Shown: positions 54,401 through 62,623 of the stretch, one piece after another
How positions within the stretch are numbered: position 1 is the first letter of the stretch
Layout of the letters: each line of letters starts with the position of its first letter
Assembly: GCA_934162535.1 (NCBI GenBank)
Contig: CAKPJC010000002.1
Span: 1-64,000 of the forward strand
Source of the DNA: an uncultured Clostridia bacterium
Lineage (GTDB): Bacteria; Bacillota; Clostridia; TANB77; CAG-508
Direction: 5' to 3'
DNA: 64,000 nucleotides
Translations under genes and position numbers: made by a program
The notes under the pieces: model-generated
What the model saw: only the letters and a program-made list of their open reading frames with translations
Told to the model about the DNA's origin: nothing
Database searches by the model: none

Positions 54401-54989
54401 TATTTTCTTTTGTTGAAATTTTGTATACTCCATCTTCTATTGTTCTTTCTTCTTTATTATCCAAACATATTAGTTTGAATTTTTGCTCATTTTTATTTTC
54501 ATCTTTATTTAATTGTATGTTTCCATTTTCTACACTTATATATAATCCACTCTTTTTAGATGAAATGCTATAGCTTCCATCTTCATTTTTTTGTAGTTTC
54601 CATTTTTGAGCATCTGTTCCATTGTATTTATATTGCCATACATTTGTCCCTTCTGTTGTTCCTCCATTTTGTGAGTCTAATACTTTTCCTGAATTTGCTG
54701 ATTTTATTATATAACTTTCATCTGTTTTATCATATTCTATTATAAATTTGTTTTTTTCATTATTTTTATTTACCCATTCTCCTATTTGTACATTTGCTCC
54801 TAGTTCTTTTGACCCGTTTTCTACTTCCATTGCCATATGGCAATTTTTGCTTTCAAACATTGATATTCTATATGTTCCACTTATCTCTTCACTATTTTCA
54901 CTCTCTGCATAGCTATATTGAGTGCTTAGCAGATTTATGCTTAGTAAAAATATTATTGTAATAATCAATACTGGCATCTTTTTTATCAT
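51456..54989 (-). CDS. Secreted six-ricin-repeat M14 zinc carboxypeptidase
   Basis: A signal peptide is followed by six ricin-type repeats (from about residue 40 to 935) and an M14 peptidase (about 935-1177). Zinc ligands are visible as HGFE (HxxE) and DLHGW (His), with NPDG, DVNRCW and the catalytic Glu in ALIEMP. M14 enzymes with such domains remove residues from peptidoglycan stem peptides. I prefer the ATG at 54989; a TTG two codons earlier is also possible, since AAGGGA suits either. Repeats 1-5 are nearly identical to the glucosaminidase gene. It lies 31 bases from the GT2 gene upstream. Confidence 0.92.
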   Translation of the reverse strand: MIKKMPVLIITIIFLLSINLLSTQYSYAESENSEEISGTYRISMFESKNCHMAMEVENGSKELGANVQIGEWVNKNNEKNKFIIEYDKTDESYIIKSANSGKVLDSQNGGTTEGTNVWQYKYNGTDAQKWKLQKNEDGSYSISSKKSGLYISVENGNIQLNKDENKNEQKFKLICLDNKEERTIEDGVYKISTKENNNIVLQTRETTKENGIMIETGKWTEEISNTQRKFKITYNEDDGYYTIKSVSTEKVLDAQNGGMTNGTKIWQYTGNYTDAQRWKIEKNSDGSYSFMNKKSELYLDLGEKTSEGETVQIYEKTGKNRQKFELEKVKEKPEQYIENGIYRISMFDNSKIHMAIEIENGSNELGANVRLGEWVNRNNEKNKFRLTYDKTSGFYTIESTNSGKALDAQNGGTKDGTNIWQYNQNGTDAQKWEIQKNKDGSYSFINKKSGLYLSDENSNIQINTGKNIPEQKFKIISLENIAPKTIEDGIYKIETVKNTNNVIAVNGASRENEANIKTENWTEVDNFHKKFKLKYNKDDGYYTIEGMDSEKVLDAQSGGITEGTNIWQYTGNYTDAQRWKIEKNSDGSYSFINKKSNLYLTENNGNIEIRSKTETAKQKFNIVGVSITNAEEYVEEGTYKIVVSSNKNVSFDVKDESREMGANIQLGNTSDTIRNEFNIIPDGKGYYIIRSINSGNVLDVQNGGTEIGTNVWQYKYNGTDAQKWIIRHNIENDTYSIISKKSGLSLDIQNGNTNVGGNVQIYTKNGTPAQTFSFIKQEKKSERWIEDNEYKFLTNLNEKIGFDIEAGSKENGGIVQIWKYVRGPQQQFSLAYKDGYYFIINKNSGKALQVVSNEIRQYDIDYSNDNQKWKLEYINGDYFSIIAKSSNQCICIPNNDSSNGVDLRMSEYTKNNNQIFKIQEIERVKLETGYYGESGLKVIGDSRGSLLRFYKIGDGPNVLFTTFAVHGFEDLWDFDGQELTRIAEKFKEKLIEIQDISLAEKWTIYIFPSVNPDGEYHGYTNNGPGRTGLYSDAPKNKGIDVNRCWSTGYVPTTRTRNYNGTAPFQSYESTALRDFLLNKKATNGQTILIDLHGWLNEAIGDSEIGEYYRNEFGMSKQIYTYGSGYLVNWARANLGCKGRTARSALIEMPEVSNSAQVERDGFAEKYINATLKMLRNM
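52673..54879 (-). repeat. Direct repeat, copy B: about 2.2 kb of near-identical ricin-repeat DNA
   Basis: Partner of 48238-50444 in the carboxypeptidase gene, same orientation, offset 4435 bases. The flanks (signal peptide, sixth repeat, catalytic domain) are unrelated or clearly diverged, so the identity is confined to ricin repeats 1 to 5. Confidence 0.9.
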
Positions 54990-55026
54990 TATCAAATCAT
55001 TCCCTTCGTTAATATTACAACAAGTT

Positions 55027-55857
55027 TCATTGTTTCTTTTTCTTTTCTTCTCTTATTTTTTTATACATATAATAAGCTGATAAAATAAAATGTTTTATAG
55101 CATACAACCTTTTTCTTATAATTACTCCCGTCATATCTCTATCTAATATTTCCTTGAAATAATTATAATATCCAAAAGGATATTTCTCATATTGTTCCAT
55201 AATGTTTCTCGTATATCCATCTTCTTGATATTCACATATCATAATTGGTTTATTCACGCAAAACATTTGGTAGCCAATATCCATTTGATGGTACATTCTT
55301 GCTTCTGTAACAAACTTTTCTCCATGTTCAAGCTGATGCATAAACCTCTTTCTTATTTCTGTATAAAATACAAGTGCCTTTTCTCCTGTTTCTCCTTCTT
55401 TGAAATATAAATCAAACATTGTTGTCATATCATTTTTAAAGTCATTTCCCATATTATTTCCCTTTGAATCATATTTCAAAAAACACATTGCATATAGTGC
55501 TTCATCATAGTTATCATGTTCTTTGTATGCTTCTTGTATTATTTTAAATGCGTCATCTGTAAAATAATCATCTGAATCACATTCAATCCATAATTCTCCT
55601 GTTACATTTGGAGCTAATGAGTTTATTGCAGACATTTTCCCCTGATTTTCTTGATAGAAGTATCTTACATCTATTTTTTCTCTTTTAACAAATTTTTCTA
55701 CAACTTCCTTTGTATTGTCTGTTGAGCCATCATCCATTATAAGCCATTCTACTTCCACATCTTCTGTTTCAGATGTCATATTTCTAATTAAACTATTATA
55801 AATTCTCTCCAAAAATTTTCCTCTATTATAGGTTGCTGTTAATACAGATATTTTCAT
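55027..55857 (-). CDS. GT2 glycosyltransferase
   Basis: The GT-A enzyme begins ISVLTATYNRGKFLERIYNSLIRN and has EWLIMDDGSTDNT, NQGKMSAINSL and the DXD motif ECDSDDYFTD. After residue about 130 it has KGEKALVFYTEIRKRFMHQLEHGEKFVTEARMYHQMD and ends with a lysine-rich tail EEKKKKQ. The EARM/HQMD section is common to Firmicutes capsule enzymes of this type. Length 276. It is 4 bases after the GT4 gene and first before the ricin genes. Confidence 0.88.
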   Translation of the reverse strand: MKISVLTATYNRGKFLERIYNSLIRNMTSETEDVEVEWLIMDDGSTDNTKEVVEKFVKREKIDVRYFYQENQGKMSAINSLAPNVTGELWIECDSDDYFTDDAFKIIQEAYKEHDNYDEALYAMCFLKYDSKGNNMGNDFKNDMTTMFDLYFKEGETGEKALVFYTEIRKRFMHQLEHGEKFVTEARMYHQMDIGYQMFCVNKPIMICEYQEDGYTRNIMEQYEKYPFGYYNYFKEILDRDMTGVIIRKRLYAIKHFILSAYYMYKKIREEKKKKQ

Positions 55858-55861
55858 TTTA

Positions 55862-56971
55862 CTATTCCCCCAAGATTTCTTCTATTTTTTTTATGATTTT
55901 TTTATTATCATATTTATTTAGCGAGTTGGTTTCAATCGCTTTTTTATTTTTTTGTAATATTATGTTTCTTAACTTATTATAAATTCCATTCTCACTATTT
56001 TCTATAGTTTCAGCATATTCATATCCTTCAACAGCTTCTCTTGCAGCCGTATCTGTAATTAATATGTTTTTTTCTAATATTTTTGCTTCTTCGAGGACCA
56101 TTCCATAGCCTTCAAAATACGATAGTAAACAAAAATAGTCAGCATTTTTTATGTATGGATATGGATTTTCTTTTTTTCCCAGTAATATAAATGTTTCTTC
56201 AACATTGTTGTTTTTTATCATTCCATTTATTTTGTTATATTCTGGGCCATCTCCAACAACCCAAATTTTATGTTTGAGCCCTTCTTTTATAAGTTTGCTA
56301 TGTACATTTACTAGTCTATCTATCCCTTTTTGTTCTACTAATCTAGCTACTGTTACAAAATTTAATTCATTTTTTTCAAATTTTTCTTTTATCGGTTCTT
56401 TTGATTTTTTGATTATATTTTCTGCATTTATGTAATTATATACTACTTCTTTTTTTATTTCATTATTTTTGTATATTTTTTCAAAATTTTCTTTGTTATC
56501 TTTACTAACAAATATTAGTCTATCAAATTTATTATAAATTCTTTCATCAACCATTTTCTTGATTTTTGATTTTAAGCTGTTTCCAAATACCTTGCTTATA
56601 TCATTATGTATCCATGCTATTTTTTTCACATTATTGTTTCTTACACTTATAAGTCTTGTAACAGGGCCTTCTAAAAATGCTATTTCAATATCAAAATTTT
56701 CTTTTATATATTTTTCATATATTTTTTTCTTTTTCAACCAAACTCTCAGTGGTATTATCATTTTCTGAATTTTACTCAGTTCCTTATATTGTTTGTCATA
56801 TAAGGATTTAAGTTTTATCTTTTCTGATAAATTTTTTTCAAATTCACCATGTGGATATATTGTAAAAATTGTTATTTCATATTTTTCACATAGCTCATTC
56901 GCTAAGTCCACTAGCACTTTTTCTGCTCCACCTATTGTTAGGCTTGTTATTGCAAATAGTACTTTCTTCAA
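55862..56971 (-). CDS. GT4 glycosyltransferase
   Basis: A GT-B fold enzyme beginning with KKVLFAITSLTIGGAEKVLVDLANEL; the GGAEK motif is typical of GT4. The donor domain has FVTVARLVEQKGIDRLVNV, WVVGDGPEYNKI, LLGKKENPYPYIKNADYFCLLSYFEGYGMVLEEAKIL (E-x7-E). I place the start at a TTG (56971) because GAGGAG is 8 bases before it; the ATG 13 codons upstream (57010) would overlap the preceding gene and put that site inside the coding sequence. Length 369. Confidence 0.86.
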   Translation of the reverse strand: MKKVLFAITSLTIGGAEKVLVDLANELCEKYEITIFTIYPHGEFEKNLSEKIKLKSLYDKQYKELSKIQKMIIPLRVWLKKKKIYEKYIKENFDIEIAFLEGPVTRLISVRNNNVKKIAWIHNDISKVFGNSLKSKIKKMVDERIYNKFDRLIFVSKDNKENFEKIYKNNEIKKEVVYNYINAENIIKKSKEPIKEKFEKNELNFVTVARLVEQKGIDRLVNVHSKLIKEGLKHKIWVVGDGPEYNKINGMIKNNNVEETFILLGKKENPYPYIKNADYFCLLSYFEGYGMVLEEAKILEKNILITDTAAREAVEGYEYAETIENSENGIYNKLRNIILQKNKKAIETNSLNKYDNKKIIKKIEEILGE

Positions 56972-56996
56972 TTTCGATTCTCCTCTCTTGAAATAT

Positions 56997-58436
56997 CTAT
57001 TTACTTTCACACTTTTTTGTTATTAGTAATGTGTTTATTAATATTATTATCATTGTTGTTGATGCATTGAAAAATATATATCCAGATAAGAATGATAATG
57101 CAAATGCCATTCCTCCTCCAAATAAAAGCATTATTTCTCCAACATCTGCTTCTCTAATATTTTTGATAGCTCTATATACTGAATATCCATATATTATTAA
57201 AAATGGCATTAAGTATAATATAAATCCATATATTCCAAAGTTAATTAATATCGCTACAAACTCCATTTCTAATATCATTTCAAAATATTGTGAAACATAC
57301 CCATTTCCAAATAATATATATATTGGATTTGCTTGATATTTCATAAGTTGAGTATTATATATCAATTGTAATGTTCTCATTTGCTCAACAGATAGGTTCT
57401 TCGCAGTTGCAATTTCATCAAGTTTTATTACTGCCTTTTGTTGTGCTTCACTCATAAAGCCTTCTTCAAGCATTTTTTCTTCTATTTGTTTTTTTATTTC
57501 TGCTAAGTCTCCAGTAATATGTATAGTTTCGTTTGATGTTTCATCTACAACCTCATTTGCCATTTCTTTTACTTTTTGCCTTCTGTCTAATGTCGTTGAG
57601 CCTACTACATTAATTAGTGCAATTATTGCTACTATTCCTATTACAGCAATTGTTCCTGTTATTATCAATGTTTCTTTTACTTTATTTTTATGTATAAGAT
57701 TGTATATTACTTGTGTTATTCCATATAGTCCTATTACAAGGCAAAATCCATATAATCCCACTCTTGTTCCTATTAGAGTCATTAAAAATATTCCAATAAA
57801 AATTATTACAATGCTTGTCCATATTTTTGTTTTCTTATTAATTGTTTTTTTACCAAATATTCCTGTTAATATAAATAATGATAATATCAATATTGCACTT
57901 AGACTATTGCCTGATTCAAACCATCCTTTTAATCCTATTTTTTCCTCTAAATATGTATGTGATGATGTTCCTGTTATAATTGCTAAATATATTGATAATA
58001 TGTATATACTAATTGATATTAGTATACATTTTAATAATGTGTCATTATTTTTTTCTTTTGAGAATACATATATAAATGTGTATAAACTTAATACCATAAA
58101 TGTGTAATTAACTAAATATTGTAGTTCATGTATCATTCCACTATATGAGCTTCCATTTTTTACTGTTTGGAATATATATATATGTACAATTGAATATATA
58201 GCATATGTTACACCTGCTAATATAAAAATTTTTCTCTGTTTTTTATCACTTATAAAAATATACAAACAAGCTATAAGTATAAATATTGGTCTTATTAGTG
58301 TTGATGGCGATATTTTGGTTTCCATTGTATTTCTGAATATAAAGCTCATGCAATCTAATATAGGGCTAATTATAATATATAAATATAATAATGTTTTTAT
58401 ATTTATTTTTTCTTTTAGTTTTAATATTTTTTCCAT
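56997..58436 (-). CDS. Polysaccharide polymerase/O-antigen ligase-like membrane protein
   Basis: About twelve hydrophobic helices over 479 residues with one large outer loop (about 290-390). GWFESGNSLSAILILSLFIL near 168 and LMTLIGTRVGLYGFCLVIG are typical of the Wzy/WaaL superfamily, where an Arg in the long loop binds the lipid-linked chain. The loop holds a charged helix (RRQKVKEMANEVVDETSN... EIKKQIEEKMLEEGF). Whether it polymerises or ligates cannot be told. No Wzx flippase is visible, while Wzm/Wzt are in the neighbouring operon. Confidence 0.82.
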   Translation of the reverse strand: MEKILKLKEKINIKTLLYLYIIISPILDCMSFIFRNTMETKISPSTLIRPIFILIACLYIFISDKKQRKIFILAGVTYAIYSIVHIYIFQTVKNGSSYSGMIHELQYLVNYTFMVLSLYTFIYVFSKEKNNDTLLKCILISISIYILSIYLAIITGTSSHTYLEEKIGLKGWFESGNSLSAILILSLFILTGIFGKKTINKKTKIWTSIVIIFIGIFLMTLIGTRVGLYGFCLVIGLYGITQVIYNLIHKNKVKETLIITGTIAVIGIVAIIALINVVGSTTLDRRQKVKEMANEVVDETSNETIHITGDLAEIKKQIEEKMLEEGFMSEAQQKAVIKLDEIATAKNLSVEQMRTLQLIYNTQLMKYQANPIYILFGNGYVSQYFEMILEMEFVAILINFGIYGFILYLMPFLIIYGYSVYRAIKNIREADVGEIMLLFGGGMAFALSFLSGYIFFNASTTMIIILINTLLITKKCESK

Positions 58437-58447
58437 TTTTCTCCCTC

Positions 58448-59407
58448 TTATATTTTGTTTATTACATTTGAATATATTTTTATTGTGTTTTTGTTTATTG
58501 TTTTTATATACAAATTCTTTATTGTATGATGTTTATTTAAAATATTATTTTCTTTCCATTCTGGAAATACTTTATTCAAATTATTCCACGTTTTTTCTAC
58601 CAGTTCTAATCTTGTTCTTTTGTCTTTTATTTTTGATATTCTTTTCAGTGAGCTACATAAAAGGTATCTAGTATATGTATATTCTAATTCTTGTTGAAAT
58701 TTTTCATATATATTTTTTTCTTTATAATATTTTATAACATTGTCTAGTACTGTAAACATTTCTTCATTCTTTTTATTTTGAGAATTAGATATAGAATTTG
58801 CTCTTTGTACATAGTGTATAAATGGTTTTCTTACAAATGACATTTTTTCTATATATGGTAGTATTTTATAAAATCCTTCTACATCTTCATATCTAAGTCC
58901 AACAGAAAATCTTGCTTCTGGGTGTTTTATATATAGTTCTCTTTTTATAAGTTTGTTCCATGCAACAACTCTGGCTCTTAGTAGCATCTCTTTTTGATTA
59001 CTATATTCTTCTCCAATGTCCTTTTTCTTTTTATCAGGATATTCCCACCAAAAATCACATTCTACCATGTCACTTTCTTCTTGTTTTGCTTTTTCATACA
59101 TTTCTTCATACATTGTTGGTTCTACATAATCATCTGAGTCAAGAAATGCTATATATTCCCCTATAGCATATTGTATTCCATAATTTCTTGCATCGCCTAA
59201 TCCTCCATTTGGTTTTTCGTAATACTTTATTTTTGTAGGATATTTTTGCTCAAATTCTTTTGCAATTTTTTCTGATTTGTCTTTGCTTCCATCATTGACT
59301 AATATTATTTCTATTTCTTTTAGTGTTTGATTTACTAGTGATATTAGACATTTTTCTATGTATTTTTCCACATTATAGAATGGCACTATAACCGATACTT
59401 TTATCAT
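58448..59407 (-). CDS. GT2 glycosyltransferase
   Basis: Standard GT-A enzyme: VSVIVPFYNVEKYIEKCLISLVNQTLKEIEIILVNDGSKDKS, PNGGLGDARNYGIQYAIGEYIAFLDSDDYVEPTMYEEM, and ARFSVGLRYEDVEGFYKI, in which the ED pair is the usual catalytic base. The C-terminal 90 residues form a helical cap (EKNIYEKFQQELEYTYTRYLL). Length 319. It lies 12 bases from the polymerase-like gene and 31 bases from the next GT2. Confidence 0.92.
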   Translation of the reverse strand: MIKVSVIVPFYNVEKYIEKCLISLVNQTLKEIEIILVNDGSKDKSEKIAKEFEQKYPTKIKYYEKPNGGLGDARNYGIQYAIGEYIAFLDSDDYVEPTMYEEMYEKAKQEESDMVECDFWWEYPDKKKKDIGEEYSNQKEMLLRARVVAWNKLIKRELYIKHPEARFSVGLRYEDVEGFYKILPYIEKMSFVRKPFIHYVQRANSISNSQNKKNEEMFTVLDNVIKYYKEKNIYEKFQQELEYTYTRYLLCSSLKRISKIKDKRTRLELVEKTWNNLNKVFPEWKENNILNKHHTIKNLYIKTINKNTIKIYSNVINKI

Positions 59408-59437
59408 TCTTATCTTCCCTTTCTCAAGGCATAGTTA

Positions 59438-60382
59438 TTATCTCATTTTTAAGTATAAACTAGTACTTGTTTTTAATATCATTCTTTTTATTAGTTGTTT
59501 CATGTTTCTTGATTTAATGTTTTTGTACATTTTTCTTTTCTTTATTTGTTTTAAGTATTCTTTTCTATCTTTTTTTTTCAGCTCATTCGCCTTTAATATT
59601 GTAGCATTTGTAAAATATATTTTTATATTTTCAATTGCTCTTTTACTTAGTTTTATATTTTCTATCTTTTTTATCATTTGGTCATATTGAAATAGTGTCT
59701 GTTCTGCTCTTTCTACTATTTTTTTATAATCGGCTGTCCTTGTTATGCTTTCCTTTCCTTGTACATAATTATATAAATAGTATGGTGTTGATACAATGCT
59801 TTTTGCTGTTATTATTATAAAAGGAATTAATCCAAAGTCTTCATGGTATTTACCAATAAACTCAAATTTATTTCTTGTGAATATTTCTTTTTTTATTATA
59901 TATACACATGGTGAAACTAGCATAACGTCTTCGCCATATAATTTTTCAAATGCTTCTTCTCCTGTTGTTTTTTCAAATACAGGTCCATCAAATCTTCCTA
60001 TTATTTCTCCTCTTTCATCTACTTTTTGTAATTTGAACTTTATTACTTCTATACCATTTTCTATATATTTATTTAATTTTTCAAGTGTATGTATATCTAT
60101 ATAGTCATCTGAATCTATATACATTATATATTCTGATTTGGCAACATTAAGTCCATAATTTCTTGTGTCTGATACTCCTGTATTTTCTTTTTTGTAGTAT
60201 TTGATGATGTTTGGATATTTATCTTGGTATTTCATTATTATTTCTTCCGAATTGTCTGTCGAACCATCATTTACTATTACTATTTCTATATCTTGCATTG
60301 TTTGGTTTACAAGAGATTCTAAACATTTGTCAAGTTTATTTGCAGTATTATATACTGGTACTATTATACTTACTTTGCTCAT
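59438..60382 (-). CDS. GT2 glycosyltransferase
   Basis: GT-A enzyme beginning VSIIVPVYNTANKLDKCLESLVNQTMQDIEIVIVNDGSTDNS, with ENTGVSDTRNYGL, SEYIMYIDSDDYIDIHTLEK and IGKYHEDFGLIPFII (base ED). The end is strongly basic (KKRKMYKNIKSRNMKQLIKRMILKTSTS), suggesting membrane contact. It is a close relative in layout of the neighbouring GT2 at 58.4 kb, probably by old duplication. Length 314. Confidence 0.92.
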   Translation of the reverse strand: MSKVSIIVPVYNTANKLDKCLESLVNQTMQDIEIVIVNDGSTDNSEEIIMKYQDKYPNIIKYYKKENTGVSDTRNYGLNVAKSEYIMYIDSDDYIDIHTLEKLNKYIENGIEVIKFKLQKVDERGEIIGRFDGPVFEKTTGEEAFEKLYGEDVMLVSPCVYIIKKEIFTRNKFEFIGKYHEDFGLIPFIIITAKSIVSTPYYLYNYVQGKESITRTADYKKIVERAEQTLFQYDQMIKKIENIKLSKRAIENIKIYFTNATILKANELKKKDRKEYLKQIKKRKMYKNIKSRNMKQLIKRMILKTSTSLYLKMR

Positions 60383-60414
60383 CTTTTCCCTTTCTGTAGC
60401 TAGTCAATTTATTG

Positions 60415-61491
60415 TTAAAACATTTCTTCTATTTTTTTTAATATTTTTTCGTTGTATTCTTTATAATTGAATTCTTCTTTTATTTTATATCCATTTTCTA
60501 TTATTTTTTTCATTTTATTCGCTATATCTTCTGGGTCTTTTTCTGTAGTGTATCCATATTTTCCTTCTATTTCTTCATAATCTGAAACTTTTGTTGTTAT
60601 TATTGGTTTTTCTAATGTCATGCTTTCAAGAAATACTACGGGGTATCCCTCATAATCTGATGTTAGTATTACACAGTCTGAAATTGCAATATATGGATAT
60701 GGGTTTTGCTTTCTTCCTAAAAATTTTATTTGCTCTTCTAATTTGTATTTTTTTACTAAATCTTTATATTGTTGTGTGTCTTCTCCATCTCCCACAAACA
60801 ATATTCTAAATTCTTCTTCTTTTTCTTTGAGTATTTTTGCTGACTCTATTATTCTTGTTAATTTTTTTTGACATTCTTGATGTCTACCTACATTTATAAA
60901 TGTTGTTATTTTTTCTTTTTTTTCATCAATTTTTTCTTGTGCCAGTTTTTCAATTTTTTCTCCATCTATAAGGTTATTGCATACTTCTGTCTTTTTTTCT
61001 GCATTTGGAAATACTGATAAAAACGTATCTCTTCCTTCCTTTGATACAAATACAATCTTTTTGAATTTTTTGTACTTTTTTTCTTCAAAAAACTTTTTCA
61101 TTTTATCTATGTCATTTTTAAATAAAGTTAGATAATCTGCATGTGCCCATAAATATTGATTTTTTGAAGCTATTCTTGCAACAAATGCAGATGAGTTTGA
61201 ATATGTTGCAAATGATGCTGAAAAGTCATATTTGTTTTTGTATTTTAATATAAATTTTACTCTTTTTATAAGATTTTTTGCTTTTCTTTTTATTATGTTT
61301 TTATCCTCTTCTGGTGTATATGTTATTATTTTTATTTTGGGGTTTAATTCGTTTAAAAATATCCCACCTTTTTTTTCAAGTACAAGTGTTATATCATATT
61401 CTTTCTGTTGTAGTTTGTTTAGCAATATCACAAGTGCTTTTTCTATTCCTCCAACATCTAATGAATATGCCGAAAACAATATTTTTTTCAT
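60415..61491 (-). CDS. GT4 glycosyltransferase, first gene of the glycan region
   Basis: GT-B enzyme starting KKILFSAYSLDVGGIEKALVILLNKLQQ (the GGIEK variant of the GT4 motif). The donor part has FINVGRHQECQKKLTRIIESA, FVGDGEDTQQY, FLGRKQNPYPYIAISDCVILTSDYEGYPVVFLESMTLEKPIITTKVSDYEEI. Length 358. It resembles the GT4 at 55.9-57.0 kb. It has a promoter 30 bases upstream and starts an unbroken minus-strand run to the terminator at 45.6 kb. Confidence 0.9.
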   Translation of the reverse strand: MKKILFSAYSLDVGGIEKALVILLNKLQQKEYDITLVLEKKGGIFLNELNPKIKIITYTPEEDKNIIKRKAKNLIKRVKFILKYKNKYDFSASFATYSNSSAFVARIASKNQYLWAHADYLTLFKNDIDKMKKFFEEKKYKKFKKIVFVSKEGRDTFLSVFPNAEKKTEVCNNLIDGEKIEKLAQEKIDEKKEKITTFINVGRHQECQKKLTRIIESAKILKEKEEEFRILFVGDGEDTQQYKDLVKKYKLEEQIKFLGRKQNPYPYIAISDCVILTSDYEGYPVVFLESMTLEKPIITTKVSDYEEIEGKYGYTTEKDPEDIANKMKKIIENGYKIKEEFNYKEYNEKILKKIEEMF

Positions 61492-61520
61492 TTTTCATCA
61501 TTCCCTATTTGTTTTTTTAC

Positions 61521-61549
61521 AATATATCATATTTCCTATTTTTTCTCAA
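61521..61549 (-). promoter_or_regulatory. Promoter of the first glycan operon
   Basis: TTGAGA (61544-61549) and TATATT (61521-61526) with a 17-base spacer on the minus strand, 29 bases before the GT4 start. Confidence 0.6.
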
Positions 61550-61575
61550 TAAATTAACAAAAAAAAATAAAATAT

Positions 61576-61604
61576 TTGTAATTTTATGTAAATTGTGCTA
61601 TAAT
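61576..61604 (+). promoter_or_regulatory. Promoter of the alpha-CTD-repeat gene
   Basis: TTGTAA (61576-61581) and a perfect TATAAT (61599-61604) with a 17-base spacer. A small inverted repeat GTGC...GCAC (61614-61627) lies between it and the ribosome binding site and could be an operator. Confidence 0.7.
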
Positions 61605-61659
61605 AATTATATAGTGCTCATTTGCACATTGAAAAATTATTGAAAGGTGGTATTATACC

Positions 61660-62616
61660 ATGAAGCAGATTCTTCTTACTGAGTGTGGACTCGACACACG
61701 CACCATCAACGCCTGCCATCGGCATCGGCTCGTAACCCTCGATGATTTCGCAGAATTATCGAGAAAGGAGCAAGCAAATATCAGAAACTTGGGGACACTC
61801 GGACTCGAAAAGATTCGGGATAAGTGCCGTGAAATGGGTCTCCCAGAACACACAGCACTGGCTAAAAGAGCCTATTCGGGAGTTGCTCCTGGACAGCATT
61901 CCTTTGAGGAGTGTACGGAACTTTCCGTACGGACAAGAAACACAATGAGCGACGCTCATATCCTCACTCTCGAAGCATTCTGTCGAATGACGCTTGATTC
62001 GCAGAAGAGGATTCGCAATCTCGGTGAAATTTCCTTAAAGGAAGTTCATGCGTACTGTGAAAAAGTTGGCTTGCCCAAGTACGCACAGCCAAAGGACTTT
62101 GACCCTGAAAAGGTTAAATCCAAAGGCTACCTGTTAGAGGACTGCCGAACGGAGATTTCTGTTCTGGCTTTCAATTCTCTGGAAAGGGCTGGCAAATACA
62201 GCTTATTGCAAGTTGCTATGTTGACTAGCAAGGAACAATCTTCCATCCGTGGGATGGGGAAAAAAACACTTGAAGAGGTTCGCAATCTTTGCACTAGGTT
62301 GGGACTTCCTCCATATTGTGAGGATTCTTCCTCAAAAGCTATGAGTATTAATGTCATAGACATTGATACTTACAAGGCACAAGGTTACCCGTTGAAGCTT
62401 TGTCCTCTTCTTAGTACAAGACAGTATTGGGCTTTAAGTTTCAGAATGGGGCTTTCCAGTCTGAAGCAGTTCAGTATGATGACCAAAAGGCAACAAGAAA
62501 AAATCCCCACACTCACATGTGAGGAACTTGTTTCCTTGAGAAACATCTGCAACAAGGTAGGTCTTAATGCTTATCTTGAGGAAGGGGAAGGAAAAGAAGG
62601 AAAATCTGACGATTAA
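61660..62616 (+). CDS. Protein of four tandem RNA polymerase alpha-CTD-like helix-hairpin-helix repeats
   Basis: The 318-residue protein is made of four repeats about 80 residues apart, each of the form L(S/D)xRxxN...L..L......I.NLG...L.E(I/V)...C...GLP. Aligned by eye to the E. coli alpha subunit CTD, repeat 1 keeps R14, N17 and G45, repeat 2 R91, N94, G122 and S125, repeat 3 N172 and G200, and repeat 4 only R254 (equivalents of R265, N268, G296, S299, which contact UP-element DNA). No other domain is present. G+C is close to half, far above neighbours, and codons such as CTC, CGG and ATC are frequent, so it is probably acquired. It has a GAAAGGTGG site and its own promoter and terminator. 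Confidence 0.88.
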   Translation: MKQILLTECGLDTRTINACHRHRLVTLDDFAELSRKEQANIRNLGTLGLEKIRDKCREMGLPEHTALAKRAYSGVAPGQHSFEECTELSVRTRNTMSDAHILTLEAFCRMTLDSQKRIRNLGEISLKEVHAYCEKVGLPKYAQPKDFDPEKVKSKGYLLEDCRTEISVLAFNSLERAGKYSLLQVAMLTSKEQSSIRGMGKKTLEEVRNLCTRLGLPPYCEDSSSKAMSINVIDIDTYKAQGYPLKLCPLLSTRQYWALSFRMGLSSLKQFSMMTKRQQEKIPTLTCEELVSLRNICNKVGLNAYLEEGEGKEGKSDD

Positions 62617-62623
62617 TAATTTT

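Noticed and set aside
48129..54745. Long open frames on the plus strand opposite the ricin-repeat genes, repeated in pairs
   Set aside because: They are Phe/Leu/Ser-rich antisense frames without ribosome binding sites and recur only because the sense DNA is duplicated.
46445..54995. CRISPR or short tandem repeat array in the repeat-rich region
   Set aside because: Repeats are about 450 bases long, protein-coding and diverged between units, matching ricin domains.
61660..62616. Alpha-CTD-repeat gene as a truncated rpoA
   Set aside because: There is no N-terminal assembly domain, the four repeats form a complete frame with its own promoter and terminator, and no ribosomal protein genes flank it.
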